Shown here in pieces: positions 24,121-36,332 of a stretch of DNA of 64,000 bases; positions within the stretch are counted from its first letter, which is position 1; the number at the start of each line of letters is the position of its first letter. The position numbers and the translations under genes were made by a program. This DNA comes from Aquilaria yunnanensis (lineage: Eukaryota; Streptophyta; Magnoliopsida; Malvales; Thymelaeaceae), in the NCBI GenBank assembly GCA_039654915.1, contig CM077593.1, positions 110,781,413-110,845,412 on the forward strand, given 5' to 3'. The notes beneath the pieces were generated by a model. It ran no database searches. It was not told the origin of the DNA and saw nothing but the letters and a program-made list of their open reading frames with translations.

Positions 24121-24505
24121 CTATGGCGTAGTTTTATCGTATTTAAATAATCGAAAAAAGGCGGGTGATACAAGAAAAAGGAGGGCAGCATCGTTAGAAT
24201 CCACGTAGATTTTGAGCTTGCTCCTTTCCGCGGGGTGCGCATTACACCATCGCTGGCCTGGCTTAACGTTCCTTTTTAATTTCCAAAATAATCGTGTGTT
24301 TCATGGGGAAGGGAAGCCACAAAAAAAAATTAACTACTCCTTCAGCTTATTAGACTAAACGAGAAATCAAAGCTTTGGGCGGAAATCAAAATCCAAAATT
24401 ATCCCTCCTTTTGCTCTCGTAATTTCCGTTACACGCAAGTGAGGTGATTGCCGGTCGGCGGTACAAGGCGCAGACGTCGGAGTCTCGGAATCTGAAACTC
24501 TGGTG
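24121..24505 (+). promoter_or_regulatory. Putative promoter and 5' UTR of the STY-like kinase gene
   Basis: The segment between the LINE remnant and the kinase ATG becomes less AT-rich toward 24430-24500, as is usual for a plant 5' UTR. I cannot assign a TATA box or transcription start with confidence. An ATG with good context (GTGATGGCA) marks the start. Confidence 0.4.
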
Positions 24506-27500
24506 ATGGCAGACACTGAGAGTTGCAGCAGCCGAGCTGTGGACTTCGGGCCGCGAAAACAGAAGGAGAAGATTGAGGTCTATAACGATGTTCTCTGCCG
24601 GCTCAGGGAGCTAGGCGTCGAAGAGGCCAGCTTACCCGGCTTCGAAGACGAACTTTGGACTCATTTCTGCCGACTTCCGACAAGGTACGTCCAATTGAGC
24701 CCCGGACTTCTAATGACGTTCGTTCCTGTCGGCTGAGCCGATCCTGCTTGATTGTGATCATGTGTTTGGACTTTGCCAGGCATCTTATGTTCATGTCCAT
24801 CACTAGCTAGTTTCCTCGTATACGTCACTGAACTGAATCTACTGTTTTCTCGTGTTCCTAGTTTTCGAGTCAAAGTTGTTTGTTCTTGTGTCTACTAAAG
24901 CTTTTTCTACAGCTAGCTTTCAAGATTTGCTGGATTGAAAATTTTCAGAAATTCGTTTGTGACGAATTTCCTTGCGTTGTTTATAGTCCGGGGCTAGATT
25001 TTTATATGCCAATTGCAGATACGCACTTGATGTGAACGTGGAGAGGGCACAAGATGTTATTATGCATCAGAGACTGCTGCAGAAGGCACGTAAGCCTTTG
25101 ACCCGACCTGCGATTGAAGTAAGGCTAGTGCAGGTATTATCACAGTCCACAATAACAGGACTTGGATTCCTTAGTTGATTTGTAGGTAGCTTTAGGATCT
25201 TGATAGATTCTGGTTTCTTTAGCTTCGCTTTAAGGACTATTTTAAATTCGAGGGAATTCCAGTACACATTTTTTGCCGGCCAATTCATACCTCCAGGAAT
25301 AATTTAATGGGAACAGTGACAGATTCCTTTGATTGTGATCTCTTACCTGAAACACGAAGCATATTCCTTTGGGATCTTCTTTTGCTTGCCATTATGGAGA
25401 ATTTCTCATTGGCATGAGGCTCATAAGCTCCCATTGACTCTCTGCAAATTGGTTTCTGTTGCTATACAGTCCTTTAGACTTCCTGCTCTTATTGTTAATT
25501 TTCATTATTGATCCTGTGATAAATATGATGTTTCATTAACCATTAATCCTCCAAGAAGGAATTGCTTTTTATGTTTTTAATTTTGTTTCTTGAAGTAAGT
25601 TTTCCTGTTAGTTCCCTGAGCTCTTTGATAAGCCGCATGCGCTTTGGCATGTTTCTCTTATGCAGGTTCATTCTGCCTTTGAAGGAAGTTTTAGTGAGTC
25701 AAATTCCGTAAGAAAAGACAAGGTCAAAACTGAATCCCCCAGTCTTCCTAGACAAGCAAAAGAAAGGCAAGGTTACAAAAACATTTTCCATTTTCATTGT
25801 TCAAACTTCAAATAAGCTTACTTGGTTCAATTGTTAATGAGTATTTCTTGTATTCTCCCATTTTCCTGCTCTCATCCGGTCTTCTCTTTTCTAGCTCTGT
25901 TGGTATTATCCATCCGCCGCCTGCCTTTGGTACATCATCTGACCTTGAGCTTGTCCAAGAAGTTAGTACAAATTTCAGAGTTTCGGATTCTGTGGTTCAT
26001 GATGATCAACATCACTCAAGGTAAACACATTGCGACTCCCTTAGTAGATGTTTGAAAAATCTTTACATTCAGTTGACACAGATTTTACGCATTCGGCATG
26101 CAACTGAATGACAAAGCTTCTTCCTTCTCCATCAGCTTGTTGATGTTGTATTCTCAAACTCCAACACAAACATAATCAGGATCAAAGCTAACTGCAGTAT
26201 ATATATATATATATATATATTAAAGCTTGTAAACTGCAACTTTTGTTGCTTGAAGTGGAAAAAGCTTATAGCCAGGGATATCATAGACTCAGGTTTTAGT
26301 TAATAGCCCAAAAAAGGTTTTCGGGGTTTCTCTCCTGGCAGCAAATAAGAAAGCTGTATGATAAGTTTGAAACGGTTTGTACTTCATGTTGCATTTTTGT
26401 GTATCTTTCTTGTTCATATTACCTTTTACATATGTTTGCAAATCTTGGCTATTCAATTATGTTTCTTTGTTCTTTATATTGGTGCACAATTTAGCGTGCA
26501 ACAATATATGATTGTTTCTGATTTGTTGACAGTAATTTTTGTGTTTTTTTTTAATAATATTTTTTGTTTAAAAGATATTCTGAATAATGAGAGGATTCCA
26601 AGTACTAGCTAAAACATTTTTGTATTTGATTTATCAGATTCTACTTGGTTTCCTAACATAAGGCAATTATACTTTCACAACTGAGCAGGTTGATGCATGA
26701 GATTACCATTTCAACTAATGACAAGCCAAAACTCCTTAGTCAGGTAGTTGATATTTCATCTCTACTATTTATCATGCTTGGCCAATTATGACTTGATCAT
26801 TGTTTTCAAATTGTCAATCAAAGTGGCAAAACATTTTTATGAACTTCTATGCATGCTGAATTAGTTTATGCATATGTGACACCCATGAGCAAACTTTGGA
26901 GCTGGAGGAATATAAAGCATTGTTTGTAATATGAATTCTGATCTCATTATCATTATTCATTTTGTCACATGTGTGCTTCGCTTCCGTTATCATGTCTCCG
27001 ATACAGATGTGCGAATTGCAATTAGTTACATCGTCGCATCACATGAATGACTATAATGGTTGGGAAAGTTTATGTCCTGTCTGCTGTAGTCTTCTTCAGT
27101 CTGTAGGTTGTGATTTTGTTTTGCTACATCCATAACCATTGGGGGAAAACGTTTCTTGAAATAATGGCCTTGAAATGAGTATTTCCATTGTTGCTTTATA
27201 ATTTGCTGGTGTACAATTGTTGTTTCTCATTCAGCCACTAAGAATTTTATTTAAAACTTGAAACTGCAGTTGACTTCTTTGCTCTCTGAGGTTGGTCTGA
27301 ACATTCAAGAAGCACATGCTTTTTCAACAACAGATGGCTATTCCTTGGATGTGTTTGTTGTAGATGGATGGCCACTTGAGGTATCCTGCCCTCTCTTTCT
27401 CTCTCTTTTCAACTTTTAATGCCAATTGTTCCTGTTTCTTTAAGCAACATCTATTTTAAAAAGGTAAATGATGGTCTTTTCATGCATTTGTCAGTCTTGC

Positions 27501-27973
27501 TTGTTGTTGCTATGATTCATCTGAGAGATTTGTGTTAGAATAGTTATTGCCTAAATGGATTAGTCACATACAGGGTGATTTACTTTTATGTTCATGTTGC
27601 GTAGGAGACAGTGGAGCTAAGGAATGTACTATTGAAGGAGATATCAAAAGATGAGGTAGGGTCATTGGCCTTCTCTTGCAGTTGGAACGCTCGTTCCATT
27701 TCATCTTATTTTTTCCTTTATTGTTTGCAAGGTTTTCATTGGTCCTTGTTTTTTTTCCTTTTTCATCTTTGTCCCCCAACTCCTGTAAAACAATTTTTCT
27801 TAGTTTCTGATTCAGGTAGTGTTTGGTGTTGGAGTTTTTGGAACCATCAACATATTGATAAATTTATTATATGGAAAACAAAATTAATCCTGTTGTACAC
27901 ATACATAAATACATTCATACTTACATACATACATACTTACATACATACGTACATATATGTATGTATATGTATA

Positions 27974-28014
<41 letters not shown>

Positions 28015-31000
28015 CGAGAGAGAGAGAAACTGTTCCTCAATAGAGTTGGTACTTGATACTGCAGATTCTGTACCTCTGGGAAGTGCGCATTTTGGTGTTA
28101 ATGTTTGTTTGGAGAAAAAGAAATATTTGTCCATCTTAAAACATTATCAAAAGCATCATGCTATTTTTTTTAACTTTTTTTTATTATCGCCATCCACCCC
28201 TTTTCTTGAGCGTGTAATTTTTTACTGTTTCATTTTTATGGTATCTGAGATCGGGCCCCTTGCTTTGGAAAAGGATAGAATTTTGTATCAGAAAAGCCGA
28301 TTCACCTCATCTGGAAAGACTTTTAGCATCGTTTATATTTAATATTTTGAAATGCTCTACATCAGAAGCATTCTTGCTCAAAATTTTGTGCCATATACCA
28401 TGCTGCGGAGCCAGAGCAAGTTGGAAACAAGCTTGTATTTGATCATGTGAACATACCTCGTGATGCAAATGATGTTTGGGAAATTGATGCCAGCCTCCTG
28501 AAGTATGAACGCAAGCTGACTTCTGGATCTAGTGGGGACTTGTGAGTTTTATATTTATGAACCCTTGTGTATTCCTTGAAAAAGAAACATCATTTCCTGG
28601 TCCACTTTTGTTTCTTCTATACGCATGCCTTTTGTGCATTTATGCTTATTTCTTGGTCAACTTGATTTTGCAGGTACAAAGGTAGTTTTCGCAGTCAAGA
28701 TGTAGCTATAAAAGTTCTGAGGATTGAACATCTAAATGAGAAAATGCAGAGGGAATTTGCTCAAGAAGTGTATATCATGAGGTTTGTTCAATGACGAGCT
28801 ATGGTCTTTGTGGATCAACTATCATCCTCCACCTCTCCCCACTTCAATTTTTTTCCTTTTCATTTTTTGTTTTAAGAATCTTGGAGGTAAATGTGTTCCT
28901 CCTATTGAAATGTTTCTTTGTTATCTCTTTTATTATTTTCTTAAAAACTGACAGGAAAATTCGGCATAGACATGTTGTTCAATTCATTGGTGCGTGTACC
29001 AGGCCTCCCAATTTGTGCATTGTGACAGGTTCTTTAAACTTCTGTTCTTGCTTCTTAATTGCCTTCCTCATGGAGAAATAAACTGTTAGGGTATGTTTAC
29101 TTTGTTGCATTGCATTAGATTCTTTAGATTGGATTTGCTGATGCAATTAATTATATCAAATTCAGTGAATTTAATGCAATGTGGCCAAGTAAACATGCCT
29201 AAGTGCTTTTCATTCATTTCTTATTTGATGAACTCTTTTCATTTCTTTCCCCCATCCTTTTACCTTTGTAGAGTACATGTCTCGTGGGAGCATGTATGAC
29301 CTGCTACACAAACAAAATGCTGGCTTTAAGCTTCCATTCTTACTCAGAGTAGCAATTGATGTTGCAAAAGGAATGAACTACTTGCATCAAAATAACATAA
29401 TCCATAGGGACCTGAAGGCAGCCAATCTTTTGATGGATGAAAGTGGAGTAAGTCATCACTTGTTTATGACATTTGGCTGGAATCCTTTTTCCAAGTTAAA
29501 TTGACTCGCTTCTGAAAGCTGGTTTATCCTTAAAGCTCTGGTTACTGCAGCCCCTTTAATTTGACCATCAACCAGCGCAATGGAAAGTGCCTATAGCTTC
29601 ATTTTTAACAAAAAGATGTAGCTCAGTATTGTTCCGATCTCTCTTAGCATGCTTATATTTGCTTCACAGGTTGTTAAAGTTTCTGATTTCGGTGTTGCTA
29701 GGGTGCAAACAACTTCTGGTGTTATGACTGCAGAGACCGGAACTTATCGATGGATGGCCCCAGAGGTAGGTCCTTGAATTATAATGTCTGCTGAAAATTA
29801 AGAAACAGTTTAATCAACCAATGAATTTCCAGTGACTGCTTGAGTTATGATTTCTCTCAATTGTGGCACTTTAGGTATAAAGTCATGGCCTGTTGTTTCT
29901 AGCATGTTGTCATAGAACTGCTCCCTGTGTTAGGATAATCATGAATAGCCTCAAAGGCTGTTTGATATAGCAAAGCACTGTTTGATATAGCAAAGCATGA
30001 ATAACTGGGGATATGAAAGCTTGCACTTGGGTGAAAAATGAAGTCTGGAACAAGGAATGATGCGTTTGCGAAACTGTTGTCCTGTTATTTGTGGGTAATG
30101 TTTTTCTCATTGTTCCCATTTCTGTTTCAGGCCTTGTTTCACTTGTTTAAGTGTATGGCATATTTTCACACCTTGATGGATGGAGTAGTGATTGAAGGAT
30201 GTAGCCTGAAGCACTATAAGTTATGTGTTATGCTCATAGAGTTGTTTTTATGGATCTCAACTAGATTAGCAAAGTGATATCGTCACCTTGTCACAACCCA
30301 TTTTGAGTCTCAGCATAGCACCGGCTTATTAATCTCAACCAGTGTCCGTGTTTTATTTTTGTTGAAGTCATCTGAAACAATATTCCATTGTGTCTCGTGG
30401 AAGGTGATTGAACACAAACCGTATAATCAGAAAGCTGACGTTTTCAGCTTTGGAGTGGTACTATGGGAAATGCTTACAGGAAAGGTAAGATTTTGTTGGC
30501 TTTTTAAGTGGACATAATGAGTTTCTCCTGAAGGAGACCTTCTTAAGGTCATCGTGGTAACAGTTGGGCGGATGTAAAATGGAAGTATCCAATCGATTTC
30601 AAATCGCTATATCACTAAAAGTTTGTGTTCTGAGTGAGTTCTAATCCAGCAACCTGGATAATTTTTAAAATCTCTCCTTTTGTTCCCATTGAAATCTCAT
30701 CGTTTTGCAAATTGTTGTCTGCTCCTGTTATAGCTTCTGGCTACTTGGTCTTGCTACTTTCTACCCGTTACCACCTATAGCCTTTTCCTCATCTGAGTTT
30801 GAAAACTAAAGCTGAAACTAGCATTTTTATTTATATCTGACACCAGCTTCCATATGAGGACTTAACCCCCTTGCAAGCAGCTGTTGGCGTAGTTCAAAAG
30901 GTATATCTTCATCAAGTGATTGATAGGCTTGCACCTGGAAAGCAGAAGTTATTGAACAGATTGTTTTAAGTTAATACTTCTGTGTGTTGCAGGGTCTGAG

Positions 31001-31130
31001 GCCTGAGATTCCAAAGAAAACTCGCCCAAAATTTGTGGAACTACTGGATAGATGCTGGCAGCAAGACCCATCATTGAGACCCGAATTCTCCGAAATTCTA
31101 GAGATTCTGCTAGAGTTATCTAAGAGGTAG
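24506..31130 (+). CDS. STY46-like: ACT-domain Raf-like serine/threonine/tyrosine protein kinase (STY8/STY17/STY46 family), 15 exons
   Basis: Exons by hand: 24506-24684, 25019-25133, 25666-25766, 25895-26020, 26689-26743, 27270-27380, 27605-27655, 28411-28541, 28674-28781, 28955-29028, 29272-29447, 29670-29765, 30404-30484, 30847-30900, 30993-31130. The joined frame is open for 531 codons. The N-terminus has [13 protein letters not shown]. Residues about 177-245 are an ACT domain ([20 protein letters not shown], then [20 protein letters not shown]). The kinase domain, about 275-525, has loop SGSSGDLYKG, Lys303 (VAIKVL), [10 protein letters not shown] (Asp397), DFGVAR (Asp415) and [10 protein letters not shown]. 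Known family role: cytosolic dual-specificity kinases that phosphorylate chloroplast transit peptides and affect chloroplast differentiation; the function here is inferred by homology. The start is ATG 24506, just after an in-frame GTG. The exon 7/8 boundary and the stop (which overlaps a possible GT donor) are the least certain points. Confidence 0.9.
26199..26220. repeat. (AT)n microsatellite in an intron of the STY-like gene
   Basis: Eleven AT dinucleotides inside the intron between 26020 and 26689. Confidence 0.95.
27898..28028. repeat. Compound microsatellite (ATAC)n-(GT)n-(GA)n in an intron of the STY-like gene
   Basis: A CATA/ATAC tetranucleotide run, then about eight GT and about eighteen GA dinucleotides with one interruption. 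It lies in the intron between exon 7 (ends 27655) and exon 8 (begins about 28411). Long open frames across it on both strands are artefacts of the simple repeat. Confidence 0.95.
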
Positions 31131-32145
31131 GGTGAAGTTTCAGGGTCTGTTGCATTAACTGTGTTGCTTATTCTTTACATCTTAGAGACTTTTTGGCATC
31201 TTTGGAAGGTTTATAGTGGTATATTTTACACGAATATTCCGTCAAATGAATGAGGAATAGGGCAAGCATGTTGGTTCCTTGGTGACCAATGAAGTTGAAG
31301 TTCCTATTCTCTTATCAGAGAGGAATGTGAAATTGTGGACATGATTGCAGTAACGCCATGGAAAAAAAAATCCTTCACCACTACTTGGTGAGGCCTTTCA
31401 GTATCTTATCTTGCATATTAGTCGCTACTTTATTTTTTCAGTGCCCAAACTACGCCCGATTAAATTATGGGTTCAATATTTTGTTCAAACTACATTGAAT
31501 CACAATGTAGCTACGATTAGAAAAATGTATTGCATAATGTCATCTGATTATTTATGACGAAAAGATGTCCAAATCAGTTGCTTCTCAAGTGCTATCAGAT
31601 TACTGACATGGAATTTTGTGCCATTTTTGTCCACTAGCTTTTAAAATAGAATTTCCCAAGGATAATTACGGGACGTAAAACTGTTAAGAGAAAAATAACC
31701 CCGTTAGCACGTTTTGGGAGCACCGTTGGCAAGCGAATCTTTTAATGTCACTTGGTCTGAGGCTTAAGGACACTTGACAGAAATTAGAGGTTTAAATCAC
31801 ACTCCCGTGAATATCCCTTTAAAGCAAACATCTTATTTCCAATAGATATATTTGTATTCTCAATCATATATATTTGGGGTTAAATGCATTTGTAGTCTCA
31901 ACCTATAAATGTTTTTTGACTTTTATCCTCAACATCCATTTAATTCCAATCAGTATCATTCCAGTCAGACGGGAAAATGTCATATCAGCCCAAAATTGTA
32001 GGAAAGATTTCAATTTTAATTCTTGAAAACTTGTGCTCTCCCCCCATAAACCCTAAAACTTTTACATTTGTCGATTTAACTACCATCTCCAATGCTCGCA
32101 TTTTCAAGCTCCTCCAACACAATGGACCATCACTACTTGAAGTGG
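31131..32145. other. 3' flank of the kinase gene and a probable element end
   Basis: No coding exon is seen. A segment starting near 31873 (TTGGGGTTAAATGCATTTG, then AGTCTCAACCTATAAATG) has the style of the terminal repeat of plant MULE or Pack-MULE elements. I could not find its inverted partner within the next 2 kb. Confidence 0.35.
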
Positions 32146-32348
32146 CATGACAGCCCGAGGATCGGTGGCCTTAGAGACACCGCCCCCATGGCCACCTTTC
32201 GTCCTCAGTCACCAAAACACCTCCTCCAAACACAGCCCTAAGCCTACGTTCCACCCTTTGCTCTCATTCCTTCAGCAAATCAAATTTGGTCCTAAGCCTC
32301 AACATGCCGTCATTTCCATCTCTTTCCGGCAGAAGCGCCATTTTCACG

Positions 32349-32890
32349 GTTCATCCCCCGACCCAATACACGATGAATTACCTAAAATATGCTGCAAGTA
32401 CAAAAACTCGTTAGAGTAGATCTTCAAGGACCATTCGAAGATCGAGCGCACCGACCCAACGAGCAGGCCTCGTCCTTCGACGGGTGAGGACCAGAAGCTG
32501 AAGAGGAACAAGAATCACAACCAGTCACCATTCGTGGCATTACATCTTGCAAAAGATCAAAGGGTTGGCAGAGACCCATGCGCTAATGGGCGAGTAATGG
32601 TGCCGAAAGCGATTGACGAATCTCAGAAACAACCACAAGAATTACCAAAGAGAGACATGGCTGAAGCTAATTGGTTGTTTGTCGCACGGTGGCTTGATGC
32701 CCAACGGTAAGATAGTGAAGCTGACACTAAAGGAGAAATTCTAGAGCTTCAATGCCATGTTCGATGAAATCGATAGGACGCAGAGCGCGTGGTTGGTGAG
32801 TGACAAGCAGCTGCAATTGGAGCTCCGTGTTTCAATATCAGCAGTGGTGATTCCATTGTATTGATCGTTCTTGGGGAGGTTCTCATGGTG
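32349..32890 (+). pseudogene. EXO70 exocyst subunit pseudogene
   Basis: Piecewise translation matches the C-terminal half of plant EXO70 proteins (membrane- and exocyst-binding subunits of the vesicle-tethering complex). From 32349 it reads VHPPTQYTMNYLKYA (family: VHPLTRYTMNYLKYA). After a frame shift it reads CKYKNSLE, a stop, then IFKDHSKIER. Near 32540 it reads HLAKDQR/ILQKIKG-type sequence. From about 32735 it reads KEKF, stop, SFNAMFDEIDRTQSAWLVSD, then KQLQLELRVSISAVVIPLY, stop, SFLGRFS. The stops at Lys/Arg positions and the frame changes show that it is dead. There are no introns in the matched part, as in many EXO70 genes. The N-terminal half and the last about 100 residues are absent. 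Confidence 0.8.
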
Positions 32891-33420
32891 GTAATTCCGG
32901 CGTGTCGATCTGCAATGGGTTCATGTCCTGACCAAGGCATGGGCCAACCCAATTAGAAAGCTGTAGGCGACTCCAGTGAAGCCGAGCTCCATGGCCTTGA
33001 TCACTATTTTGACGCAGCTGTTCTTCTAAGTGGTGGCTACTGCGGAATCGGACAGGGGAAGTTCAAGGTAATGAATGTTTAAGTCAAAGAAGCCCATCTG
33101 GTCGTAACCCAAAACCAGAGAGACCAAATTTCGAATTTAAGTTTCTTGGAACGGGTTTATTGCAGCGAACGGAGGAAAAACCCACTGCAGCAGGGGAGAA
33201 TGGAGGTGTAGGAGGTGGCGAAGAGCTTGAGGGAGATAAACTCGAGGTTTAAGAGGCGACAGGGAGGAAGCAGCAGCTTTAGGAGGCTGCGAGAGGTGTG
33301 GGGAGGGACAACAAGGAGAGCGGCTGCAATGGGAAGGTTAAAACTGCAGAGGCATGGAGACTTGGAGAGGGAGATAGAGTGGTTATTAGGGGTAAGTTAA
33401 ACCCACGCACTACTTCTTAT
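32891..33420. other. GC-richer unassigned segment downstream of the EXO70 pseudogene
   Basis: Less AT-rich than its surroundings and purine-rich around 33170-33390. A 61-codon frame (33215-33400) has no recognisable domain and a biased Arg/Gly composition. It may belong to the same captured segment as the EXO70 fragment, but I see no homology. Confidence 0.3.
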
Positions 33421-33439
33421 GTATATACATATTTTCATT

Positions 33440-34240
33440 TCATTGCTATCATTTATAATATAAAATAAGTATGAACACATTAAATTTTATATTTTTTCTT
33501 AAACTAGAGATATATACAAATCAGATATTAGATATGTACAAAATCTATATACAAAGAAAGTGAGAGATATGTATAAATAATATGTAACTTATGTACAAAT
33601 GAGATCATAGATATATTACAATTTCAACATCTCATAAAAAAAACAGGTATAAACGAGTCAAGTCCCTCTTCCTGCCAAAATTTGAAATATGTACAAATTA
33701 GATGATAAATATGTATAAAACTTAATATATCAAGTAAGTGATTGATATGTACAAAATATATGAAACATATGTTCAAATGGGGAAAGATATACATATATAT
33801 ATATATAAACTTTTACATATAAATAATAATGTGACTGACATTATTTGAACAAATGAGTTTATTCTTTTGTACATATTTGATCATATGTTAGTATGATTTT
33901 GGTTATCTATTTAATCACATATTTACAAATGTGATTATATGATTGTACAAAATATGTGACACATATGTACAAATGAGATCAACAATATGTACAAAATCAT
34001 GTATATATATGTACAAATAAAATCATAATCTACCACTAATATACTATTAAATATTTTTTAATAGTATTTTTTACATATATTCTAATGAGTTTACTCTTTA
34101 GTACATATCTCTTTTTATGTTTATACATATCAAACTCATCATTTATGCATATCTTGTATATAAAAGTACATAAACATATTTGTTTATATATTAGTACAAA
34201 ATGAAAAACTTTTATATAAATATGATTTAAATGTTCCAAG
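33440..34240. repeat. AT-rich dispersed repeat built on ATGTACAAAT
   Basis: The decamer ATGTACAAAT or close variants (ATGTACAAAA, TTGTACATAT in complement) occurs more than ten times between about 33525 and 34200, often followed by GAGATCAT or TGATATGT. The spacing is irregular (20-60 bp), so this is a degenerate minisatellite-like tract. Confidence 0.6.
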
Positions 34241-34249
34241 TTATAGGGG

Positions 34250-36232
34250 AAAAAAGTAGCTTTTCAAAGGTTGGGGAAATAGTGTAACAGTGAGAAAATT
34301 ACCTAGAGGGTGTTTACATAGTTTGACAAAAAAACAATGGGCCTTCATCGTTTTTAATGTGATTGTCACTACCATCATTTGTCGATGCTCCAGTGCGATG
34401 GCCATCTCACACACCATCATCAGACATCCAGCCCTAATCCACCATCGACCTTCACCTCACCTCATGCCGTACGCCGCTCCAACTTGTTGTCGGTGACGCA
34501 AAACACCGATCCACTTCCAATCAGCAAACTCCCTTGATCGCATCTTGCCCAAGGTTCACCCCCGATCTAGCCATTCGGGAATCTGGTAATAATTTCTAAA
34601 TTTTAGTGATAGTATTTTTGAAATTTCACATGCATGGCATACATAGGGTAAGGCGCATATTTGGAGAATGCGCTATTTAATGATCTTAGCATACAAAATA
34701 AAATTTTAGGTCTCATTTAAGATAAAATAATAAAGTGAAGAATAAAAAGTATAATTTTTCTTGAAGTTTTGAGCTGATATGGCATTTTTTCATCCATTGT
34801 AACTTTTTCCATCCAAAAAATAGTAAAAATGGAACATTTTAATGACATTGAGATGAAAGTGGATCAAAGTGGAATAAAGTGGATGTTAAGGATGAAAGTG
34901 GAACAACATTTTAAGATTAGATACCATGGATACATTTAATCCTATATACTTGTAAAGATAATTCTAAGTAACCAAAAAAAAAAAATTGTCCTCGCTTACC
35001 ATGAAAATAAACTTTCTTGTATTGGTACAATGGAACATGGTGAAAAGTCATTTTTAGTTTAAAGCTAGGTGAATTGGCCGCACGTTGTGGCGGCAATATG
35101 TTGTTTGGGCTCTTGGTTATAAATAAACAAAATTTATGACCTAGGAAGATAAAAAAATAATATTTTAGAAACTCAAATACTATGTATAATGGATCAAATT
35201 GCCTGAAAGAAAAGTGTGAGGACCAAAAAGATAAAGTGCAATATTATCGGGACTTTTTTGGCATTTTTCCACTTTTTTGGTAGAGGCACATCCTTACTGG
35301 GTTGGGTTATTGCTCATCTTTGGCCCAAAACCCTGTGACGATACCTTCATAGTAAAAGCAATCCCCCCCCCCCCCCCCCCCCCAAATCTCTCTCTCTCTC
35401 TCTCTCTCTCTGTATATGTGTTTGTGTGTGTGTCAAAGTTTTTTATGTAAGTACTAAAATTTTTGAAAATTTCAAATTAGTTCTAAAACTTCACTAAAGT
35501 GCTAACAATTAGTCCTATATTTATTGAAAAAACAGTTACTTAACAAAAACATGATTTATATAAAGAAAAGTTGGTAGTTTAAAGGGTCTATTAATTATGA
35601 AAAATTTATTGTACAGTTTGAACTTATTAGAAGATAGCCACTAAACAGTTCAAATTTTAATTAAAAAAATAATTTTAGAAAAGTGATCATTTTGGGACTA
35701 ATTATCTAGATAGTTACAAAATGTTAGGATTTATTTAGAAAATTGAAAATTTTAGAACTAATTATTTATGTAGTTGCAAAGTATAATAGGGGTGAAAAGA
35801 TAAACGAATAGCTCAAGTTTCACCTAAGTTCAACTCAGGTTAAAACTCGTCTATGGCTAGTTCAAACAATTATCAATCTGAGCTTAAACAAAATTTCAAA
35901 TTCAATAGATAATTCAAACAAAACTTGATTTACTTATTACTTTGCTCAACTTGACTCGATTTTAGTTTTTTCCTTAATTTAAGCAAACAATTCGAGCTCA
36001 ATTGGTTAAAAACTCATTCATGACTCGTTCGTATTATTTTTAGTCAAAATATGAACAAAATATCAAACTTAACAGCTACTTCAAGTCAGACATGATCAAT
36101 CTACTACTCGACTTGGCTTAACTTATTTTCAGCCCTAAAGTTCAATGACTTATTTGAAAAATTAAAAATTCTAGGACTGAAATATAAAAGGAAGTAAAGT
36201 CATAGGAGAAAAAATTGACTTTTCTCCAAAAC
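34250..36232. other. Gene-free intergenic DNA
   Basis: No convincing exon. It holds a simple-repeat cluster at 35363-35430 and, around 35800-36130, repeated phrases of the CTCGACTTGACT/TTCGAGCTCAA type that are common in degraded plant transposons. Confidence 0.4.
35363..35412. repeat. Poly-C tract followed by (TC)n
   Basis: About 21 consecutive C, then AAA and about 13 TC dinucleotides, followed by a short TG-rich stretch. Such a C-run is unusual in this AT-rich window, and its length may be affected by sequencing error. Confidence 0.9.
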
Positions 36233-36332
36233 AAGCTAAGCCTTTGTTGAAGTTTCTCTTATCTTAAATGGTGGAGAGGCACTAGAGAAGGGAAGAGAAA
36301 AAGCAGAGGAGCGAAAACCAAATTGATCGAGA

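Noticed and set aside
27611..28342. 243-codon plus-strand frame and a 65-codon minus-strand frame
   Set aside because: They run through intron sequence and a compound microsatellite. Only the first 45 bases belong to a kinase exon.
32749..32952. 67-codon minus-strand frame
   Set aside because: It overlaps the EXO70 pseudogene homology on the plus strand and is a shadow.
31873..33420. Complete Pack-MULE around the EXO70 pseudogene
   Set aside because: Only a left-end-like sequence is visible. The right inverted repeat and a target duplication were not found.
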